Source: an uncultured Planctomycetaceae bacterium
GTDB lineage: Bacteria; Planctomycetota; Planctomycetia; Pirellulales; Pirellulaceae
Reading direction: 5' to 3'
DNA length: 8,290 bases
NCBI GenBank assembly: GCA_903921945.1
Contig: CAIXSC010000061.1
Location: 1-8,290, forward strand
Positions 1 through 7,593 of the stretch are shown piece after piece. The position numbers and the translations under genes were made by a program. Positions within the stretch are counted from its first letter, which is position 1, and each line of letters begins with the position of its first letter. The notes under the pieces were generated by a model. It had not been told where the DNA came from. It did not search any database and saw only the letters and a program-made list of their open reading frames with translations.

Positions 1-1
1 C

Positions 2-64
2 ACCACCCACCACCCACCACTCACCACTCACCACCCACCACCCTCCACCCACCACCCACCACCC
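2..64. repeat. 7-bp tandem repeat array, ACCACCC type, upstream of oppB
   Basis: Nine consecutive heptamers lie at 2-8, 9-15, 16-22, 23-29, 30-36, 37-43, 44-50, 51-57 and 58-64. Six are exact ACCACCC, two are ACCACTC and one is TCCACCC. Read on the - strand the unit is GGGTGGT, the same family as the array after oppF at 4517-4586, so the two arrays are in opposite orientation. The array may continue to the left of the window. The G-rich strand has GGG runs four bases apart, a spacing compatible with G-quadruplexes. The array ends about 20 bases before the oppB start codon and fills the place where a promoter or leader would be expected. No function is established. Confidence 0.9.
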
Positions 65-84
65 TCCTTACCGGCTAGTATTCC

Positions 85-1008
85 ATGGCGCCGCTCAAAT
101 TCCTTGCTAAGCGACTGTTGTTCGCCGGTCTGACGTTGTGGCTGGTGTACACAGCGACGTTTTTTATGATGCGAGCGGTGCCGGGCGGGCCGTTCGCGAG
201 CGAGAAGAATTTGCCGGAGGCGGTGAAACGGAATATTGAGGCCCGCTACCAGCTCGACCAGCCGTGGTATCGGCAGTACGCAACTCATTTGAGCCGAACG
301 GTGCGTGGCGATCTTGGGCCGAGCTACAAGTTGGAAGACTACACGGTCAACGAGGTGATCGCTCAAGGGTTTCCAGTGTCCGCGTCGCTCGGAATCTTCG
401 CGTTGTTTTGCGCGACAACGATCGGGATGACCGCCGGCGTGGTATCGGCCGTCGCGCGGCATACACCGTGGGACTATGGATTCATGGCTCTGGCGACAAT
501 CGGGATCGCGGTGCCGAATTTTGTGTTGGCGAGCCTGGGAGTGATCGCGTTTGTCTTCGTGTTGAACCTGTTTCCAGCCGCTGGCTGGGGAAGTCTGCGG
601 CAGCTCATCCTGCCCGCGCTCTGTTTGGCGGCCCCATTCGCCGGCTACATCGCCCGGTTGACTCGCACCGGCATGCTCGAAGTGCTGGGACTCGACTACA
701 TCCGCACCGCGCACGCGAAGGGTTTGGCGCCGCGGCACGTGATTGTGCGGCATGCCCTGCGTGGAGCCATCTTGCCGGTCGTGTCGTATCTGGGGCCGGC
801 GACGGCGGGCATTCTGAGCGGTTCGCTGGTGCTGGAGCGGATCTTCGCGATTCCCGGGATGGGCAGCCACTTCATCGAGGCCGCGACGCAGCGCGACTAT
901 ACGCTGGCGATGGGGATGGTCCTGGTTTACAGCGTGTTGCTCCTATTCATGAACACCTTGGTGGACATTTCCTACGCGATCCTCGACCCGCGAGTGAAAA
1001 TCGGCTGA
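85..1008 (+). CDS. oppB: Oligopeptide/dipeptide ABC transporter permease OppB
   Basis: This is the first membrane subunit of a peptide-type ABC importer, forming half of the inner-membrane channel with OppC. The protein has 307 residues, almost the length of E. coli OppB. About six hydrophobic segments are visible (roughly residues 8-29, 98-122, 132-160, 175-192, 230-252 and 275-297). The first is followed by a large periplasmic stretch with the family sequence AVPGGPF at 31-37. The cytoplasmic EAA loop that docks onto the ATPase is at about 199-227 (LDYIRTAHAKGLAPRHVIVR). The start is fixed at ATG 85 because an in-frame TAG lies at 76-78. No Shine-Dalgarno sequence precedes it. It is followed by oppC after 55 bases. 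The family is certain; the substrate (oligopeptide, dipeptide or other) cannot be decided from the permease. Confidence 0.95.
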   Translation: MAPLKFLAKRLLFAGLTLWLVYTATFFMMRAVPGGPFASEKNLPEAVKRNIEARYQLDQPWYRQYATHLSRTVRGDLGPSYKLEDYTVNEVIAQGFPVSASLGIFALFCATTIGMTAGVVSAVARHTPWDYGFMALATIGIAVPNFVLASLGVIAFVFVLNLFPAAGWGSLRQLILPALCLAAPFAGYIARLTRTGMLEVLGLDYIRTAHAKGLAPRHVIVRHALRGAILPVVSYLGPATAGILSGSLVLERIFAIPGMGSHFIEAATQRDYTLAMGMVLVYSVLLLFMNTLVDISYAILDPRVKIG

Positions 1009-1050
1009 AACGCATGATGAAGCGAACGAGCAAACAGGCGATGAGTGAAC

Positions 1051-1056
1051 GAGGAG
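1051..1056 (+). promoter_or_regulatory. Ribosome binding site deciding the oppC GTG start
   Basis: GAGGAG lies seven bases before GTG 1064. It supports the GTG as the start over the in-frame ATG at 1076, for which the same motif would be too far away (19 bases). Confidence 0.7.
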
Positions 1057-1063
1057 TGACGGC

Positions 1064-2344
1064 GTGTCCCAACCGATGAAACCTGCGGTGACCGAATCAG
1101 CACCCGGGAGCAGTGCGTCGGGCGGTTCCGCCAATGCCTCGGCGATGGACCGGGCGAGTCGCGGCGTTGAACCGCTCGGCGAACGCGAACTGGCGACGCT
1201 CTGGGACGAGTCGCAGCGGATCCGCGGCGTATCCCTGTGGCAGGACGCGCGGCGACGGTTGGCTCGCAGTCTCACCGCGCGCTGGTCTCTGAGGCTCTTG
1301 GTGGCGATCGTCGCGGTGACGTTGGTGACGCCGCTGTTGCCGCTGCAATCGCCCGTGAAACAAGACTTGAAGCGGCGCCAGTTCCAACCGCCCAATCTGA
1401 ACTCCGTGCGCTTGGACCTGCCCGTGGCCGCTGATGGCGCGGGAACGGCAGGGACGGCTGGAAAAGCGGTTGGTGCCGGAGCGGCGGCGGGTACCGGGGC
1501 GGCGGCGGGTACCGGCAAGACCGAGGCGGCTGATCCGATTGACACGTTATGGAATCGGCCGAGCGGTTTGACTCGGTTGATGATCCGCGTGCGGCTCGCC
1601 ACATTTGGCGACTGGTGCGTGCCCTCGATTTGCGGCACCGACAGCCTCGGCCGCGATGTGCTGGCCCGGATTCTGTGGGGGGCCCGCGTCTCGCTGGTTG
1701 TCGGCATTGTCGCGTCCTGCGTCTCCCTGGTGATTGGCGTGTCATACGGGGCCGTCGCGGGCTATGTCGGCGGGTGGGTCGACGAACTGATGATGCGGAT
1801 GGTCGACATTCTGTATTCCATTCCGTTTATTTTCGTGGTCATCTTCCTGATGACGATTCTGGGCGAACCGTCCTTAAAGAAGACACTCTTCGCGTACGGC
1901 ATCGATCAAATGGTGATTTTCTACCTGGTGATCGGCGCGATCTACTGGTTGACCATGGCGCGAGTGGTCCGCGGCCAAGTGCTGTCGCTGCGGAACGAGC
2001 AATTCATCGAGGCGGCTCGAACGATCGGGGCGGGAACGGGCCGGATCGTGTTTCGCCACATTGTCCCGAATGTGTTGAGCGTTGTGATTGTCTACCTGAC
2101 GTTGACCATTCCGTCGGTGATGTTGTTCGAGGCGTTTCTATCGTTTTTGGGTTTGGGCGTGTCGCCCCCCGACGTTTCGCTCGGCCTGTTGATCAACGAA
2201 GGCTTGCAAGTGATCACACCGGTTAAGACGTTCAGTTGGCTGGTCGTCTTTCCGGGGTTGGCACTCACGCTGACGTTGTTCGCGTTGAATTTCCTCGGCG
2301 ACGGTCTCCGCGACGCGCTCGACCCCCGCATGAAAAACCGCTGA
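1064..2344 (+). CDS. oppC: Oligopeptide/dipeptide ABC transporter permease OppC, with long N-terminal insert
   Basis: This is the second membrane subunit of the importer and the partner of OppB. It has 426 residues against about 300 for E. coli OppC. The core is intact: first membrane segment at about 75-94, the family motif GTDSLGRD at 191-198, membrane segments at about 208-234, 247-266, 283-298, 336-356 and 390-410, and the EAA loop at about 312-337 (EQFIEAARTIGAGTGRIVFR). The extra length comes from a polar N-terminal tail of about 74 residues and a segment of about 95 residues between the first membrane helix and GTDSLGRD. That segment is predicted periplasmic and contains a low-complexity Gly/Ala/Thr run at about 124-152. 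The start is GTG with a good Shine-Dalgarno sequence. The gene ends 21 bases before oppD, consistent with one operon. Confidence 0.93.
   Translation: MSQPMKPAVTESAPGSSASGGSANASAMDRASRGVEPLGERELATLWDESQRIRGVSLWQDARRRLARSLTARWSLRLLVAIVAVTLVTPLLPLQSPVKQDLKRRQFQPPNLNSVRLDLPVAADGAGTAGTAGKAVGAGAAAGTGAAAGTGKTEAADPIDTLWNRPSGLTRLMIRVRLATFGDWCVPSICGTDSLGRDVLARILWGARVSLVVGIVASCVSLVIGVSYGAVAGYVGGWVDELMMRMVDILYSIPFIFVVIFLMTILGEPSLKKTLFAYGIDQMVIFYLVIGAIYWLTMARVVRGQVLSLRNEQFIEAARTIGAGTGRIVFRHIVPNVLSVVIVYLTLTIPSVMLFEAFLSFLGLGVSPPDVSLGLLINEGLQVITPVKTFSWLVVFPGLALTLTLFALNFLGDGLRDALDPRMKNR
1481..1516 (+). repeat. Two tandem 18-bp units inside oppC
   Basis: The unit GCGGCGGCGGGTACCGGG occurs at 1481-1498 and again at 1499-1516, the second copy differing only in its last base. 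It encodes the duplicated peptide AAAGTG-AAAGTG in the low-complexity insert of OppC. The unit is a multiple of three, so copy-number changes would keep the frame. Confidence 0.8.
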
Positions 2345-2365
2345 CCGCGACGGAGCGAATCAATC

Positions 2366-3406
2366 ATGACGCAACCGGTGTTGGATGTACGCGATCTGCG
2401 AGTGGTCTTTGACACGGATGACGGGACGGTCCGCGCCGTCGACGGCTTGTCATTCGCGTTGGGACGCGGCGAGACCCTGGGGATCGTGGGCGAGTCCGGT
2501 TCGGGGAAATCGGTAACGAGCCTGGCGGTGATGGGTCTGATCCCACGCCCTGCGGGACGCATCGCGTCCGGATCGATCCATTACGGTGGCGAAGACCTGT
2601 TAGCGGCGTCGCCGCGACGGTTGCGGGAGATCCGTGGCCGGCGCATCGCCATGATTTTCCAGGATCCGATGACCGCGTTGAACCCGTTCCTGACGGTCGG
2701 CGAGCAGTTAACGGAGATGACTCGACTGCATCTGAAGCATTCGGCGCGGCAAGCGAGGGACCATGCGGTCGCGATGCTCGAACAGGTCGGGATTCCCGGA
2801 GCTGGGCGCAGGGTTGACGACTACCCGCACCAGTTTTCCGGAGGAATGCGGCAGCGCGTGATGATCGCCATGGCGCTGTCATGCGATCCGGAGATTCTCA
2901 TCGCCGACGAACCAACGACCGCGCTCGACGTGACCATCCAGGCTCAGATTCTCGAGCTACTGAAGCAGTTGCGGCGCGACCGCGGCATGTCGATTATCTT
3001 GATCACGCACGACCTGGGCGTTGTCGCGAACGCTTGCCAGCGAGTACTGGTGATGTACGGAGGGCGGATCGTCGAGGAAGCGGCCGCCGGTGCGCTGTTC
3101 GAGCAGCCGCGGCACCCGTACACAGAGGGTTTACTTCGATCGATTCCCCGGTGGGATGGGCATTCAACCGAGCTCTTGCGGGCGATCGAGGGGCAGCCGC
3201 CGAACATGGCGCATCCGCCTTCGGGATGCGCGTTCCATCCTCGCTGTCCTTACCAGTTGCCGAGGTGCTCGAGCGAATCCCCGTCGCTCACTCCTCGGGA
3301 CGCTTCGGGGGACGGTGGGTCGAAGGCCTGTTTCGTCGACTTGGCGACCATCGCGGCGGTAGCGGCTCCCGCAGCTTCCACGGCCGCCGGTTCGGCACCC
3401 CACTAG
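2366..3406 (+). CDS. oppD: Oligopeptide/dipeptide ABC transporter ATPase OppD
   Basis: This is the first of two nucleotide-binding subunits that power the OppBC channel from the cytoplasmic face. It has 346 residues. All ABC motifs are intact: Walker A GESGSGKS at 42-49, Q-loop glutamine 99 in IFQD, signature FSGGMRQRV at 157-165, Walker B ILIADEP at 177-183 with catalytic Glu182, D-loop ALD at 186-188, and switch His215 in THDLGVV. The C-terminal oligopeptide-transporter extension follows, with HPYTEGLLRSIP at 250-261. It contains four cysteines (288, 294, 301, 322) in the C-x5-C-x6-C-xn-C pattern reported to bind a [4Fe-4S] cluster in some DppD proteins. The Ala-rich tail after 325 looks unconserved. 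Only a weak purine-rich site (GGAG at 2351-2354) precedes the ATG. Confidence 0.95.
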   Translation: MTQPVLDVRDLRVVFDTDDGTVRAVDGLSFALGRGETLGIVGESGSGKSVTSLAVMGLIPRPAGRIASGSIHYGGEDLLAASPRRLREIRGRRIAMIFQDPMTALNPFLTVGEQLTEMTRLHLKHSARQARDHAVAMLEQVGIPGAGRRVDDYPHQFSGGMRQRVMIAMALSCDPEILIADEPTTALDVTIQAQILELLKQLRRDRGMSIILITHDLGVVANACQRVLVMYGGRIVEEAAAGALFEQPRHPYTEGLLRSIPRWDGHSTELLRAIEGQPPNMAHPPSGCAFHPRCPYQLPRCSSESPSLTPRDASGDGGSKACFVDLATIAAVAAPAASTAAGSAPH

Positions 3407-3483
3407 CAAAACAACAATGGCGGCCGCGTTTGTCGCGGGCGAGGTATCCGATGGTTGAGGTCGCGGGCAGGGCGGTTGGTTCG

Positions 3484-3490
3484 AAAGGAG
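3484..3490 (+). promoter_or_regulatory. Ribosome binding site deciding the oppF start
   Basis: AAAGGAG lies eight bases before GTG 3499 and is the best Shine-Dalgarno match near oppF. A competing GAGG at 3441-3444 precedes the in-frame ATG 3451. Confidence 0.6.
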
Positions 3491-3498
3491 AGGCGTCT

Positions 3499-4500
3499 GT
3501 GGCTGGAAACACGCCGATTACGACCAGCGGCCGCACGGCCCCGCTGCTCAGCGTTCGCGACTTGAAGGTCCACTTCCCAGGTCGTGGCGGCTGGTGGACA
3601 CGACGGTCCGTGATCCGCGCCGTGGATGGCGTCAGTTTCGACATTCGCGCGGGCGAGACGCTCGGGTTGGTCGGCGAGTCGGGCTGCGGGAAATCGACCA
3701 CGGCCCGCGCGATCGTCGGCCTCGTGCGTCCGACGAGCGGCGAAGTATGGCTTAATGGCGCTCGAATCGATGGGCTCTCCGACGCCGCGATGCGTCCGCA
3801 TCGAGCAACCGTTCAGATGATTTTTCAAGACCCGTTCGCGTCGCTGAATCCGCGTTTAACGGTCGGCGCGACCATCACCGAGCCGATGACGATTCTCGGA
3901 TTGCATTCGCCCAAAGACCGCCAGTTCGAAGCGCTCCGGCTTATGAGACTCGTGGGGCTGGACCCAAGGTTTTTGAATCGCTATCCGCACGAGTTTTCGG
4001 GCGGTCAACGGCAGCGAGTGGGAATCGCTCGGGCGCTGGCCGTGCAACCCAAGTTGATTGTGTGCGATGAACCGATCTCGGCGCTGGATGTTTCCATCCA
4101 AGCTCAGGTCATCAACTTGCTGATGGACTTGCAGCAAAAATTGGGCTTGGCTTACCTGTTCATCGCGCACGATCTCGCTGTGGTCCGGCATATCGCCCGC
4201 CGAGTCGGGGTGATGTATCTCGGACGCATTGTCGAAATGGCCGACTCGTCGGAACTGTTCGCCCATCCCCGCCACCCGTACAGCGAGGCTCTGCTGTCCG
4301 CCGCTCCTTTGCCCGACCCGGCCCGCGAACGCGTTCGGCAACGGATTGTCTTGGAAGGCGAGGTGCCTTCACCGGACCGCGTCTACGCCGGATGCCCGTT
4401 CGCCGACCGTTGCCGCCGCGTCGAATCCGATTGCCGCGCAACACCGCCTCGGTTGGAAGGCGGCAACCACCAAGTGGCATGTTTTCATGCGGACTCGTGA
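3499..4500 (+). CDS. oppF: Oligopeptide/dipeptide ABC transporter ATPase OppF
   Basis: This is the second nucleotide-binding subunit, expected to pair with OppD. From GTG 3499 it has 333 residues, against 334 for E. coli OppF, with about 15 residues before the first domain strand LLSVRDLKVHF. An in-frame ATG at 3451 would add 16 residues. The frame stays open further upstream, but that part is an antisense-free shadow of oppD. Motifs seen: Walker A GESGCGKST at 59-67, Q110 in IFQD, signature FSGGQRQRV at 166-174, Walker B LIVCDEP at 186-192, and switch His224 in AHDLAVV. The C-terminal extension (HPRHPYSEALLSAAPLPDP at 256-274) carries cysteines 299, 305, 312 and 328 in the same C-x5-C-x6-C-xn-C spacing as OppD. 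The gene is 92 bases after oppD and is the last of the operon. Confidence 0.94.
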   Translation: MAGNTPITTSGRTAPLLSVRDLKVHFPGRGGWWTRRSVIRAVDGVSFDIRAGETLGLVGESGCGKSTTARAIVGLVRPTSGEVWLNGARIDGLSDAAMRPHRATVQMIFQDPFASLNPRLTVGATITEPMTILGLHSPKDRQFEALRLMRLVGLDPRFLNRYPHEFSGGQRQRVGIARALAVQPKLIVCDEPISALDVSIQAQVINLLMDLQQKLGLAYLFIAHDLAVVRHIARRVGVMYLGRIVEMADSSELFAHPRHPYSEALLSAAPLPDPARERVRQRIVLEGEVPSPDRVYAGCPFADRCRRVESDCRATPPRLEGGNHQVACFHADS

Positions 4501-4516
4501 GGTGCGGCGCGTTGCG

Positions 4517-4586
4517 GGGTGACGGGTGGTGGGTGGTGGGTGACGGGTGACGGGTGACGGGTGACGGGTGACGGGTGACGGGTGAG
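4517..4586. repeat. 7-bp tandem repeat array, GGGTGAC/GGGTGGT type, downstream of oppF
   Basis: Ten perfect-register heptamers run from 4517 to 4586: one GGGTGAC, two GGGTGGT, six GGGTGAC and a final GGGTGAG. The array begins 16 bases after the oppF stop, so it would lie in the 3' untranslated end of the operon mRNA. Four or more GGG runs separated by four bases meet the usual G-quadruplex pattern on the coding strand and in RNA. The GGGTGGT units are the reverse complement of the ACCACCC units upstream of oppB. The seven-base period is not a multiple of three and no gene reads through it. Confidence 0.93.
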
Positions 4587-4638
4587 CGGAGGATTCGATT
4601 GAGCCGAGCCCATGGATAAGAGTCGGGGGGGTGGTCAA

Positions 4639-4857
4639 CGGAGCGGCATGAGCCATTTCGTTTTGGCGGAGCGGTGTGAGCCGCCCGGCCGCCAACCCGC
4701 TACGCTCGACCCACCGAAAACGCCCGACAACGGCGCATGGCAGAAGAGGCCACGCGTATACGCCAATCGGCCGGGCGGCTGACGCCGCTCCGCTACATAA
4801 TGCCACGTGGCTCACGCTGCTCAGCGCCAATCGGCCGAGTGGCTTATGCCCGCTGCG
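4639..4857. repeat. Cluster of five degenerate GC-rich hairpin repeats
   Basis: This gene-free stretch between oppF and epmB holds copies of a unit of about 20-34 bases with core CGGAGCGG-N-TGAGCCGCCCGGCC. Two copies read on the + strand (4639-4660 and 4667-4693). Three read on the - strand (4761-4794, about 4801-4820 and 4825-4857). The copies at 4761 and 4825 share the 13-base start CGCCAATCGGCCG. Within the unit at 4761 the bases GCGGC-TGAC-GCCGC form a perfect small hairpin. The arrangement resembles REP-like intergenic repeats. Between 4587 and 4638 I see nothing recognisable. Confidence 0.65.
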
Positions 4858-4876
4858 ACGATTTGAATGCGGTTCG

Positions 4877-5863
4877 CTAGAGGATTCGCGTTTTGCTCGC
4901 GGCCCCTGGGATTTCTTGGACGTATTTGGGGACGGCGTAACCGGGGAGACGCGTTTCGAGTTCCTTCACGAGCGTTTGTCCCAAACTCGCGGAAACCTCG
5001 AAGTGAGCGGCCCCGGCGACTCGGTCGAGTTGGTGGAGGTAATAAGGCAGGACGCGGAGATTGACGAGTCGGCGCGAAAGTTCGGCGAGCGTTTCGACGT
5101 TGTCGTTCACCCCGCGGAGCAGCACGGCTTGGTTGAGGACCGGGATGCCGGCGTCGACCAGTTTTCCGAGCGAGTCGGCGACGGCGCTGTCAATTTCCGC
5201 CGGATGATTCGCGTGGATAACCATGATGGGAGCCAGCCGCGTCGAACGCAGCCAGCCAATCAGCGCATCGTCAACGCGTTGCGGGATCACGATCGGCAGG
5301 CGGGTGTGAAGACGAAGGCGCCGCAGGTGGGGAATGGCCGCCAGTTCGCCAGCGAGGGCGGCCAGTTGTTCATCGACCAGCGTGAGCGGATCGCCGCCGC
5401 TGAGCAACACCTCTTCGATGCTCGGGTCGGCCGCCAGCCGTTCGAGGGCCGGGGCCCAGGCTTCGAGCGACCGGGGGGTTTCCTCATAGGGATAATGGCG
5501 GCGGAAACAGTAGCGGCAGTGGATCGCGCACGCGCCGGTGGTAATCAACAACGCGCGACCGGCGTACTTTTGCAGTAGGCCAGCTTCGCGCCGCGCGAGT
5601 CCGTCTCCCACCGGGTCGCGCGAGAATCCGGCTGTTTCCAGAGTTTCGGCGTCGAGCGGCAGAATTTGGCGCAGCAGCGGGTCGAATGGGTCGCCAGGTG
5701 CGACGCGCGCGAGGAATTCGAGCGGCGCGAAGACGGGGAACTGCGAGGCGGCTCGTCGCGCCGGTTCGCGCCAACGGTCGTCCAACCCCACGAGCCGGCA
5801 GAGTTCGTCCGGATCGCGGATCGCGGCCTTCATCGCTTGGCGCCAATTCCGCTCGTTGGTCAT
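4877..5863 (-). CDS. epmB: EF-P beta-lysylation protein EpmB (lysine 2,3-aminomutase family)
   Basis: This is a radical SAM, PLP-dependent aminomutase expected to convert L-lysine to (R)-beta-lysine for EF-P modification. It has 328 residues; E. coli EpmB has about 340. The radical SAM cluster motif is CAIHCRYCF with cysteines 112, 116 and 119. It is followed by SGGDPL at 155-160, the family motif HTRLPIVIPQRV at 186-197, and NQAVLLRGVND at 244-254. The C-terminal segment VPKYVQEIPGAASKT resembles the E. coli EpmB end, and Lys324 sits where the PLP-binding lysine is expected. The C-terminal extension of large lysine 2,3-aminomutases is absent, which favours EpmB over a catabolic or osmolyte enzyme. 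Divergence from efp, with 98 bases between the start codons, strongly supports this assignment. It could still act on free lysine for other uses. Confidence 0.93.
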   Translation of the reverse strand: MTNERNWRQAMKAAIRDPDELCRLVGLDDRWREPARRAASQFPVFAPLEFLARVAPGDPFDPLLRQILPLDAETLETAGFSRDPVGDGLARREAGLLQKYAGRALLITTGACAIHCRYCFRRHYPYEETPRSLEAWAPALERLAADPSIEEVLLSGGDPLTLVDEQLAALAGELAAIPHLRRLRLHTRLPIVIPQRVDDALIGWLRSTRLAPIMVIHANHPAEIDSAVADSLGKLVDAGIPVLNQAVLLRGVNDNVETLAELSRRLVNLRVLPYYLHQLDRVAGAAHFEVSASLGQTLVKELETRLPGYAVPKYVQEIPGAASKTRIL

Positions 5864-5873
5864 ACCTGTCTTC

Positions 5874-5900
5874 TCGACTTCGAGGGAACCCGTTTATAAT
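5874..5900 (+). promoter_or_regulatory. Putative sigma70-type promoter of efp-epmA
   Basis: A perfect TATAAT lies at 5895-5900, 61 bases before the efp start. The best -35 candidate is TCGACT at 5874-5879 (four of six matches to TTGACA), with a short 15-base spacer. The overlapping TTTATA at 5893-5898 reads TATAAA on the - strand and could serve as the -10 of epmB, but I see no convincing -35 for that direction. Confidence 0.5.
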
Positions 5901-5904
5901 CCCG

Positions 5905-5917
5905 ACCTTCGGAAGGT
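5905..5917. repeat. 13-base palindrome at the efp transcription start
   Basis: ACCTTC-G-GAAGGT is a perfect 6-1-6 inverted repeat four bases downstream of the TATAAT box, so it overlaps the predicted start of transcription. It could be a small operator for a dimeric regulator or a 5' hairpin with a three-base loop. It lies between the divergent epmB and efp genes and could affect both. Confidence 0.45.
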
Positions 5918-5961
5918 AACACCATAACCGTAGAATCGCGAAGGCGAAGTGGGGTAGCTGC

Positions 5962-6531
5962 GTGGCGACGTACAAAACGAGTGATTTTCGCAAGGGCATC
6001 AAAGTTCAGATCGATGGCGATCCGTACGTCATGGTCGAGATGAATTTCGTCAAACCGGGCAAGGGAAACGCGCTGTACAAGTGCCGCCTGAAGAACCTGA
6101 TCCGCGGCTCGGTGCTTGATCGCGTCTACAAAGGCGGCGATACGCTCGAATCGGCCGACGTCGAGGAAGTCGAGGCCCAGTATCTGTACAAGCAGGGCGA
6201 AACGTTCGTCTTCATGAACAACGAGACGTACGACCAGTACGAGTTGAAAGCCGACCAAGTCGACGACAACTGGAAGTGGATCAAGGAAGGCACCGTCTGC
6301 AAGATCATGCTGTACAACGGTTTGCCGGTGACGATGGAGCCGCCTCAGCACGTCAATCTGAAGGTCGAGTACTGCGAGCCGGGCGCTCGAGGCGACACGG
6401 CGACCAACGTCACCAAGTCGGTGAAGCTGGAGACGAACGCCGAAGTGCTCGCCCCGTTGTTCATCAACCAGGGCGATACGCTCCGCATCGACACGCGGAC
6501 CGGCGAATACGTCGAACGGATCCGCGTTTAA
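5962..6531 (+). CDS. efp: Translation elongation factor P (EF-P)
   Basis: EF-P binds the ribosome between the P and E sites and relieves stalling at consecutive prolines. It has 189 residues, against 188 in E. coli. Three beta-barrel domains are expected: a KOW-like N-terminal domain at about 3-65, a central OB domain at about 68-128, and a C-terminal OB domain at about 131-188. Family signatures include VKPGKGNA at 30-37, FMNNETYDQYEL at about 74-85, and the end DTRTGEYVERIRV. Lys34 sits at the tip of the domain I loop, the site that receives beta-lysine in EpmA/EpmB organisms. The GTG start gives the canonical MATYK beginning and no alternative in-frame start lies upstream. No clear Shine-Dalgarno sequence is seen. 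epmA follows after six bases. Confidence 0.97.
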   Translation: MATYKTSDFRKGIKVQIDGDPYVMVEMNFVKPGKGNALYKCRLKNLIRGSVLDRVYKGGDTLESADVEEVEAQYLYKQGETFVFMNNETYDQYELKADQVDDNWKWIKEGTVCKIMLYNGLPVTMEPPQHVNLKVEYCEPGARGDTATNVTKSVKLETNAEVLAPLFINQGDTLRIDTRTGEYVERIRV

Positions 6532-6537
6532 TCAGCG

Positions 6538-7536
<999 letters not shown>

Positions 7537-7593
7537 AGGGCGAGCTGGACAGCCAACCCGATTCAATGAGTGATTGGATCGGAAAAGTGACGG

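Noticed and set aside
28..870. Long - strand open frame antisense to oppB
   Set aside because: Its product is Arg/His/Gln-rich with no domain character, while the + strand frame is a clear OppB. It arises from GC-biased codon use.
264..1079. Second + strand frame overlapping oppB
   Set aside because: It is Arg/Gly-rich and out of frame with oppB; oppB has a well-conserved six-helix protein over the same bases.
1014..1079. Small ORF of 21 codons bridging oppB and oppC
   Set aside because: It has no ribosome binding site or recognisable product, and the GAGGAG inside it serves the oppC GTG start.
2881..3450. In-frame N-terminal extension of oppF over the end of oppD
   Set aside because: This part is an out-of-frame reading of oppD and has no protein character; ABC sequence begins only after 3540.
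4517..4586. CRISPR-like array
   Set aside because: The unit is seven bases with no spacers and there are no cas genes; it is a simple tandem repeat.
4676..5578. + strand open frame of 300 codons
   Set aside because: It is mostly antisense to epmB, which has intact radical SAM motifs on the other strand; the rest covers the intergenic repeats.
5860..6351. - strand open frame antisense to efp
   Set aside because: It mirrors efp codons and has no family resemblance; EF-P on the + strand is certain.
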